From: Candidatus Aminicenantota bacterium
GTDB lineage: Bacteria; Acidobacteriota; Aminicenantia; UBA2199
Reading direction: 5' to 3'
DNA length: 9,206 bases
Assembly (NCBI GenBank): GCA_020355945.1
Contig: CP070627.1
Span: 6,275,404-6,284,609 of the forward strand
Below the pieces are notes generated by a model that was given only the letters and a program-made list of their open reading frames with translations, had not been told where the DNA came from and did no database searches. Position numbers and translations under genes: made by a program. Every line of letters starts with the position of its first letter. Position 1 is the first letter of the stretch. This document shows, in pieces, positions 5,952 through 9,206 of the stretch.

Positions 5952-7154
5952 CTAAATAGGTAAAGGGTCCTGGAAATATCTCTCTAATTCCGCGATTTCT
6001 TTTCTACCCTGGAGGATCAATTTATGCCCTGCGGGAAAATCTTTAAAAAACTGGTCCTGTTTCTCATTTAAGGTCCGGTTATATTTCACTTCCACCAGTA
6101 AACGTTTGTCAATGAAAAAATCAATCTCAATTCCTTTCTCATTAACATAATTGACGAACCGGGGATTCCTATTTTGAATAACCAGGAAAATATAATTTTC
6201 AAATATGCTGCCTTTGTCTCTAAATCCCGTATATAAGTGCCGGATTCCCAGGTCGGCCGCATACATTTTTTGCGGCGATAACAGTTGTTCATTGGTGGTG
6301 CCGTGCCGTTGGATCGTATATACCAGGTATGTCTCCTCGAAGTAACTAAGATACCTTTTGGCAGAATCCGGTGAGATTTTTAATATATTTGAGACTTTAT
6401 TAATACTTACTTGCTTCCCGGCCCTCTCCATCAGGAGTAAAAAAAATTCTTTGATCACTTGCTTATTTTTTATATTATGAAAAGCAATAATATCTTTGGA
6501 TATGATATCGTCAACAACAGTCTGCAAATATTGCCGCTCCGGGTTAAGTACATAACCGGGCAAACCCCCGGTTTGGAGATATTCCTCGAAATGCTTTTCC
6601 GTGAGGTGCTCATCCCGTTTCTTGATGTGAATATTCCTGAAATCCAGGTATTCCGGAAATTCAAGGGGAAAAATTTTTATCACAATTTCCCTGCCGGTGA
6701 GAAAGGCCATTTTGTCTTTTAATACCGAACTGCTTGAGGAGGAAGCAATGATTTTAACATTTTGCCGGTCATATAGGGTTTTAAGCTGCTGTTGAAACCG
6801 GTCCTTATAAGCCACTTCATCTAAAAATAAGTAAACTTTTTTCTCTACCGGTAATTTTTGCAGGGTCCTGTATTCCTCCACGATTTCCAGGATGGATTGG
6901 GAATCCAGGGCATAATCGTCAAGACTGACATAAAATATATTCCCGGGCTTGATTCCTTTTGCTATTAATTTTTGGATAAGCAGGGTCATTATCGTGGTTT
7001 TACCAATCCTGCGCAGGCCGGTTAAAATGATAATCAGATCGCTGTTCATCCATTTTTCTATTTGATCCAACACTGAGGTCCTGGGGATAATTCCCCCGGG
7101 ACTGTATTCTTCTTCCCACCAGGGGTTATATTGCATATAAATCGAGTCTCTCAT
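5952..7154 (-). CDS. AAA_14 / DUF4143 family ATPase (second paralogue)
   Basis: This 400-residue protein has the same architecture as the gene at 2053 but is strongly diverged from it. The P-loop is TGLRRIGKTT at 45-54 and Walker B is LFLDE at 109-113. A sensor-1 region contains six consecutive serines at 138-143, and the conserved arginine is R155 in LTGREIVIKIFPLEFPEYL. A winged helix-turn-helix is likely at about 248-280. The C-terminal region has E319 (FENYIF), D345 (GIEIDFF) and E355-V-K357, a complete PD-(D/E)xK-like set. NPWWEEE at 10-16 is the family's typical N-terminus. The start ATG 7154 is supported by a GGAGG six bases upstream. Family members are known P-loop ATPases without an agreed cellular role. 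The gene follows yciO on the same strand but has its own promoter, which is overlapped by a palindrome. Confidence 0.9.
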   Translation of the reverse strand: MRDSIYMQYNPWWEEEYSPGGIIPRTSVLDQIEKWMNSDLIIILTGLRRIGKTTIMTLLIQKLIAKGIKPGNIFYVSLDDYALDSQSILEIVEEYRTLQKLPVEKKVYLFLDEVAYKDRFQQQLKTLYDRQNVKIIASSSSSSVLKDKMAFLTGREIVIKIFPLEFPEYLDFRNIHIKKRDEHLTEKHFEEYLQTGGLPGYVLNPERQYLQTVVDDIISKDIIAFHNIKNKQVIKEFFLLLMERAGKQVSINKVSNILKISPDSAKRYLSYFEETYLVYTIQRHGTTNEQLLSPQKMYAADLGIRHLYTGFRDKGSIFENYIFLVIQNRNPRFVNYVNEKGIEIDFFIDKRLLVEVKYNRTLNEKQDQFFKDFPAGHKLILQGRKEIAELERYFQDPLPI

Positions 7155-7160
7155 CTGGAA

Positions 7161-7165
7161 CCTCC
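7161..7165 (-). promoter_or_regulatory. Ribosome binding site of the second ATPase
   Basis: GGAGG on the minus strand lies six bases before ATG 7154. This favours that start over the internal Met7. Confidence 0.8.
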
Positions 7166-7171
7166 GCCAAT

Positions 7172-7200
7172 ATTATACGACAGTATCGTATAGATTTCAA
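7172..7200 (-). promoter_or_regulatory. Sigma-70-like promoter of the second ATPase, overlapped by an operator
   Basis: On the minus strand, TTGAAA (7200-7195) and a perfect TATAAT (7177-7172) are separated by exactly 17 bases. The spacer and the edge of the -10 box are occupied by the first palindrome, so a bound protein would exclude RNA polymerase. Predicted transcription begins near 7165, so if the start lies there the ribosome binding site falls at the extreme 5' end of the message. Confidence 0.75.
7174..7192. promoter_or_regulatory. Palindrome 1 of 3 (centre 7183), over the promoter
   Basis: TATACGA and TCGTATA arms flank a five-base centre. It shares the TACGA/TCGTA arms with the two neighbouring palindromes. 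Confidence 0.75.
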
Positions 7201-7206
7201 CAAAAT

Positions 7207-7225
7207 TATACGATGGCATCGTATA
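7207..7225. promoter_or_regulatory. Palindrome 2 of 3 (centre 7216)
   Basis: TATACGATG, G, CATCGTATA: a perfect 19-bp palindrome with a single central base, the strongest site of the three. It lies just upstream of the -35 box. Confidence 0.8.
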
Positions 7226-7240
7226 CTTTTGCCAAAAATC

Positions 7241-7258
7241 ACCCGATGCCATCGTATA
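7241..7258. promoter_or_regulatory. Palindrome 3 of 3 (centre 7249), one arm decayed
   Basis: CGATG, C, CATCG is perfect. The right arm continues as TATA, matching the other copies, but the left arm has ACC instead. Centres at 7183, 7216 and 7249 are exactly 33 bases apart. Confidence 0.7.
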
Positions 7259-7294
7259 GGTGGCAGGTGCAGGTGAAGAGACCAGGGAAATCAT

Positions 7295-7320
7295 GGTAAT
7301 CCTGTAATCCTGTAAATCCC
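7295..7320. repeat. Short tandem repeat GTAATCCT
   Basis: GGTAATCCT, GTAATCCT and GTAAATCCC follow one another in the gap between yciO and the second ATPase's operators. It is a short low-complexity repeat with no evident function. No terminator was found for yciO in this gap. Confidence 0.5.
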
Positions 7321-7344
7321 GGTTCGGACACTTATCGGATTTGC

Positions 7345-7968
7345 CTAAAACAGCGCATTTACATCCCCGGCTCCTTCCCTGATAATCTCCGGCGGGTCCC
7401 TGGTAAAATCCACCACAGTGGATACAATATACGGCATCATACCCGCATCTAAAATCAAATCAATTTCATATTTATAACGCTCTGCAATTTCATTGGGGTC
7501 AGTAAAAAACTCATCCGCCCCATCCCCTTTAGGCACACTGGTGCTCAACAGCGGTCTTCCCAACTCTTCCACCAGGAGACGGGAAACCTCGTTGTCCGGT
7601 ACCCGGATACCTAAAGTTTTTCGCTTCTCAAGAACATTTTTAGGCACCTCTTTGGAAGCAGGCAAAATAAACGTATATTTACCCGGCAAAACCCGGCGTA
7701 TCACCCGGAAAACCGGGGTAGGCATATGCACCCAATCACCAATGTTTTTTAAATTAGAAAAAATAAGACTCATCAATTTGTGCTTTGATACTTTTTTGAT
7801 GTTAAAAATACGTGCTATCGCTCCTTTGTTATATATGTCCGCGGCCAGCCCATAAATAGTATCCGTAGGATAGACCACTACCCCTCCTCTTTCCAATACG
7901 CCTGCGGCATGCTTGATTAACCTCATGTGCGGCGTATCGGTATGAATCTCCTGTACTTCTACGGTCAT
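7345..7968 (-). CDS. yciO: YciO-type Sua5/YrdC/YwlC family protein
   Basis: A 207-residue member of the threonylcarbamoyl-AMP synthase fold family. YPTDTIYGLA is at 33-42, PGKYTFIL at 95-102, KRKTLGIRVPDN at 115-126, PLLSTS at 139-144 and STVVDFT at 183-189, with a final IIREGAGDV at 195-203. The pattern around PGKYTFIL and EKRKTLGIRVP matches E. coli YciO better than TsaC, whose K-x-R nucleotide-binding motif appears here as KKVSKHK (58-64). TsaC/Sua5 makes threonylcarbamoyl-AMP for t6A. The biochemical role of YciO is less settled. The start ATG 7968 has AGGAG five bases upstream, and its N-terminus lines up with E. coli YciO from the first residue. A longer start at 8004 would add 12 residues without a ribosome binding site. 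It follows tsaD after 88 bases. Confidence 0.88.
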   Translation of the reverse strand: MTVEVQEIHTDTPHMRLIKHAAGVLERGGVVVYPTDTIYGLAADIYNKGAIARIFNIKKVSKHKLMSLIFSNLKNIGDWVHMPTPVFRVIRRVLPGKYTFILPASKEVPKNVLEKRKTLGIRVPDNEVSRLLVEELGRPLLSTSVPKGDGADEFFTDPNEIAERYKYEIDLILDAGMMPYIVSTVVDFTRDPPEIIREGAGDVNALF

Positions 7969-7973
7969 GTCAT

Positions 7974-7978
7974 CTCCT
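7974..7978 (-). promoter_or_regulatory. Ribosome binding site deciding the yciO start
   Basis: AGGAG on the minus strand lies five bases before ATG 7968. The in-frame ATG at 8004 has none. Confidence 0.8.
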
Positions 7979-8012
7979 GGATACAAAGTAAATAAACTAA
8001 GCATATCGTTTA

Positions 8013-8040
8013 ATTATAATTGAATTTTCAAAAAAATCAA
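8013..8040 (-). promoter_or_regulatory. Probable separate promoter for yciO
   Basis: On the minus strand, TTGATT (8040-8035) and TATAAT (8018-8013) are 16 bases apart. Transcription would start near 8006 and give a leader of about 38 bases to ATG 7968. The tsaD-yciO gap is A/T-rich, so chance matches are possible. Confidence 0.5.
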
Positions 8041-8056
8041 ATATTTTTTGTTTTTC

Positions 8057-9097
8057 TCATCTGTACTTAGGCCCTCTATCCCTGAAAGAGGCGCGGGAGT
8101 AAGAGTTTAAATAGTTATCAAAATAATTGATATTAGGGAAATGTCGATATTTTTCATATCCTAACCAGGCTGCCATGGCTGCATTATCCGTACAGTACCG
8201 AGGAGAGGCCAGGTATAACTTTACCGGACTATCGGTAAATGCATTCGTGAACTTTTCTCTTAACAAAGAGTTTCGACTCACTCCTCCGGCTACAATTAAT
8301 GACCTGGGATTTGCCTTCTCAACAGCGTATTGGGTTTTGGTTAATAAATAATCCACTACAGAGTTGAGAAAAGATGCGATTAAATCTTTAAAGGTTCGAT
8401 CTTCCGGGTTGGGATTTTTACCGGCAGGATGGCGAATAGCTGCGGTTTTATAACCTGAAAAGGAAAAATCATCAGACCCGTCACTCATCCTGGGAAACGT
8501 AAATGAGTATCGATTGGGATCGCCGCCTTTGTATAATTTATCAAGAATTGGACCACCAGGGTACCCCAGGTGGTAAAATTTCGATACTTTGTCTAATACT
8601 TCACCTACAGCATCATCCCTGGTTTTTGCCAATACTTCGGTTTCAAATTTCGATTTTTGATAAAAAAGAGTAGTATGACCGCCAGATACCACTAATGCCA
8701 CCAAAGGATACCGGATGCCAGGATGATCGATAAACGCGGATTCAATATGAGCATGGACATGGTCTACAGCGGCAAGAGGGATTTTATTGGCAAAGGCCAG
8801 CCCCTTGGCAAAAGACAAACCCACTAATAAAGAACCCATTAAACCCGGGCCCAGGGTTAAAGCAATCAAATGAATATCATCTATGGTTATACCTGCTTTT
8901 TTTAATACCTCAAGGGTAAGATAATCGATCACTTCATAATGATTGCGTGAGGCGATTTCCGGTACTACACCTCCATATTTGGCATGCAAAGGTACCTGGG
9001 ACTTGATTTGCTCGACAATGACCCGGTCCTGCTCTTCTCTTTCAATCACAGCTACCGCAGTCTCATCACAAGACGATTCAATTCCTAAAATGTACAT
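8057..9097 (-). CDS. tsaD: TsaD, tRNA N6-threonylcarbamoyladenosine transferase
   Basis: TsaD transfers the threonylcarbamoyl group from threonylcarbamoyl-AMP to A37 of ANN-decoding tRNAs, working in the cytoplasm with TsaB and TsaE in bacteria. The 346-residue protein has the normal family length. It begins MYILGIESSCDETA, the family's N-terminal signature. Metal ligands are H113 and H117 (HVHAH) and D304 (YCTDNAAMAA). SGGHT at 138-142, DDAVGEVLDK at 161-170, GYPGGP at 178-183 and FSFSGYKTA at 211-219 are the nucleotide and fold motifs. No residue of these motifs is missing. TsaB and TsaE genes are not in the window. It precedes yciO on the same strand. No Shine-Dalgarno site is present, and the -10 box is seven bases before the ATG, so the message may be leaderless. 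Confidence 0.97.
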   Translation of the reverse strand: MYILGIESSCDETAVAVIEREEQDRVIVEQIKSQVPLHAKYGGVVPEIASRNHYEVIDYLTLEVLKKAGITIDDIHLIALTLGPGLMGSLLVGLSFAKGLAFANKIPLAAVDHVHAHIESAFIDHPGIRYPLVALVVSGGHTTLFYQKSKFETEVLAKTRDDAVGEVLDKVSKFYHLGYPGGPILDKLYKGGDPNRYSFTFPRMSDGSDDFSFSGYKTAAIRHPAGKNPNPEDRTFKDLIASFLNSVVDYLLTKTQYAVEKANPRSLIVAGGVSRNSLLREKFTNAFTDSPVKLYLASPRYCTDNAAMAAWLGYEKYRHFPNINYFDNYLNSYSRASFRDRGPKYR

Positions 9098-9104
9098 GGT
9101 AACT

Positions 9105-9132
9105 ATTATATATGAAATTTTAAAAAAAACAA
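9105..9132 (-). promoter_or_regulatory. Probable tsaD promoter, leaderless
   Basis: On the minus strand, TTGTTT (9132-9127) and a perfect TATAAT (9110-9105) are separated by 16 bases. The gap from -10 to ATG 9097 is seven bases, so transcription should begin at or next to the start codon. Confidence 0.55.
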
Positions 9133-9163
9133 TATTTCTTATTGCCCTGCAGAAATTCTAATT

Positions 9164-9184
9164 TTAGCCACAAAGATACAGTGA
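9164..9184. repeat. TTAGCCAC-type dispersed intergenic motif, copy 2
   Basis: TTAGCCACAAAGATACAGTG resembles the sequence at 1890-1912. The rest of 9133-9206 shows no gene, terminator or other structure I can support. Confidence 0.3.
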
Positions 9185-9206
9185 AGCATCTACAATAGAA
9201 TGGAGT

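Noticed and set aside
7315..7340. Possible yciO terminator with AAATCC/GGATTT arms
   Set aside because: The stem is only six bases with a 17-base loop and no T tract.
7969..8004. N-terminal extension of yciO starting at ATG 8004
   Set aside because: No ribosome binding site precedes it, and the ATG at 7968 has AGGAG and aligns with the E. coli YciO N-terminus.

Overview
The window looks like bacterial chromosome with moderate G+C. Evidence is a bacterial-type TsaD, Shine-Dalgarno sites on some genes, and -10 boxes of the TATAAT type. The lineage cannot be fixed from sequence alone. A large KamA-like radical SAM enzyme, a cyclase-STAND-WD40 fusion and two AAA_14/DUF4143 ATPases would suit an environmental phylum such as Aminicenantes or a relative, but that is a weak guess.

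Layout, left to right. 1-1809 (minus) is the N-terminal 603 codons of a KamA-family radical SAM protein that runs off the left edge. 1810-2052 is a divergent intergenic region with the KamA promoter and a 32-bp-phased palindromic repeat in front of the next gene. 2053-3168 (plus) is an AAA_14/DUF4143 ATPase. Convergent with it, 3240-5717 (minus) is a STAND-type protein: a shortened class III cyclase domain, a shortened NACHT-like P-loop domain, a helical middle and a WD40 array. 5718-5951 holds a 198-bp segment bounded by 19-bp inverted repeats and full of hairpins. 5952-7154 (minus) is a second, divergent AAA_14/DUF4143 ATPase. Its promoter overlaps one of three palindromes spaced exactly 33 bp apart. 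7345-7968 (minus) is a YciO-type Sua5/YrdC protein and 8057-9097 (minus) is tsaD. These two are the housekeeping end of the window, tied to the t6A tRNA modification. 9098-9206 holds the tsaD promoter and nothing else recognisable.

The most notable signal is regulatory. Both ATPases carry a predicted winged helix-turn-helix and a PD-(D/E)xK-like C-terminal region. Each sits behind its own family of regularly phased palindromes that overlap its promoter, with a different sequence in each case but nearly the same period (32 and 33 bp). I infer that each protein, or a partner, recognises its own repeat set, either to control its own expression or to mark its own locus. The STAND protein lacks parts normally needed for cyclase catalysis and for NACHT function, so it is either a derived signalling protein or a gene in decay.
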